Source: Pseudomonadota bacterium (GTDB lineage: Bacteria; Pseudomonadota; Gammaproteobacteria; Xanthomonadales; Xanthomonadaceae). Taken from it: a stretch of 5,112 bases of DNA. The first letter of the stretch is position 1. Every line of letters begins with the position of its first letter. Position numbers and translations under genes: made by a program. The notes below the pieces were generated by a model. That model was given only the letters and a program-made list of their open reading frames with translations, searched no databases and had not been told where the DNA came from. The DNA is taken from assembly GCA_023425225.1 (NCBI GenBank), contig JAFADB010000195.1, positions 1 to 5,112 of the forward strand, given 5' to 3'. Shown in pieces: positions 5,083-5,112 of the stretch.

Positions 5083-5112
5083 ACTGATGACGATGGCTTG
5101 GCTTACCAGCCG

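Noticed and set aside
5081..5112. Possible end of a - strand gene entering from the right edge (reading A-G-K-P-S-H-R-H-Q then stop)
   Set aside because: The TAA on the - strand at 5081-5083 and the nearby hairpin would fit a convergent gene, but nine codons cannot show coding or identity. The bases after 5112 are needed.

Overview
This window is a compact, high-GC chromosomal housekeeping segment. Every confident gene is on the + strand. The TolB, Pal, CpoB, QueE and QueC sequences, the strong preference for G or C in third codon positions, and the gene order all point to a gammaproteobacterium of the Xanthomonadaceae (Lysobacteraceae) group, such as Xanthomonas, Stenotrophomonas or Pseudoxanthomonas relatives. 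That assignment rests on remembered similarity, not on a search, and the genus is not resolved.

Layout. Bases 1-596 hold the 3' end of tolA (part of the helical linker and the whole C-terminal domain). A 130-base gap without a convincing gene leads to tolB (727-2046). A short AT-rich gap precedes pal (2109-2624), and cpoB (2628-3437) follows pal after only three bases. Next come queE (3486-4169) and queC (4223-4891), two consecutive steps of preQ0/queuosine synthesis. The window closes with a tRNA-Lys gene (anticodon TTT, 4957-5032), which has a good -10 element and GC-rich hairpins in front and a strong hairpin behind. The last ~30 bases hold nothing that can be named.

How the genes work together. 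TolA (inner membrane, periplasm-spanning), TolB (periplasmic) and Pal (outer-membrane lipoprotein bound to peptidoglycan) form the trans-envelope Tol-Pal machine, which pulls in the outer membrane during division; tolQ and tolR should lie just upstream. CpoB is the periplasmic TPR partner that links Tol energy to peptidoglycan synthesis at the septum. QueE and QueC act in the cytoplasm: CPH4 is converted to CDG and then to preQ0, the precursor of the queuosine base in GUN-anticodon tRNAs. tRNA-Lys(TTT) is not a queuosine substrate, so its place here reflects conserved gene order (the same arrangement is known in Pseudomonas) and not a direct link to the modification.

I see no mobile element, CRISPR array, defence system or new multigene system. 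The items most worth a second look are small and regulatory: an apparently leaderless queE start inside a perfect inverted repeat, mutually exclusive hairpins in front of tRNA-Lys, and an AT island with a possible internal promoter in front of pal. At the protein level, Pal carries extra cysteines, and QueE lacks the insert that E. coli QueE uses for its side role in division.
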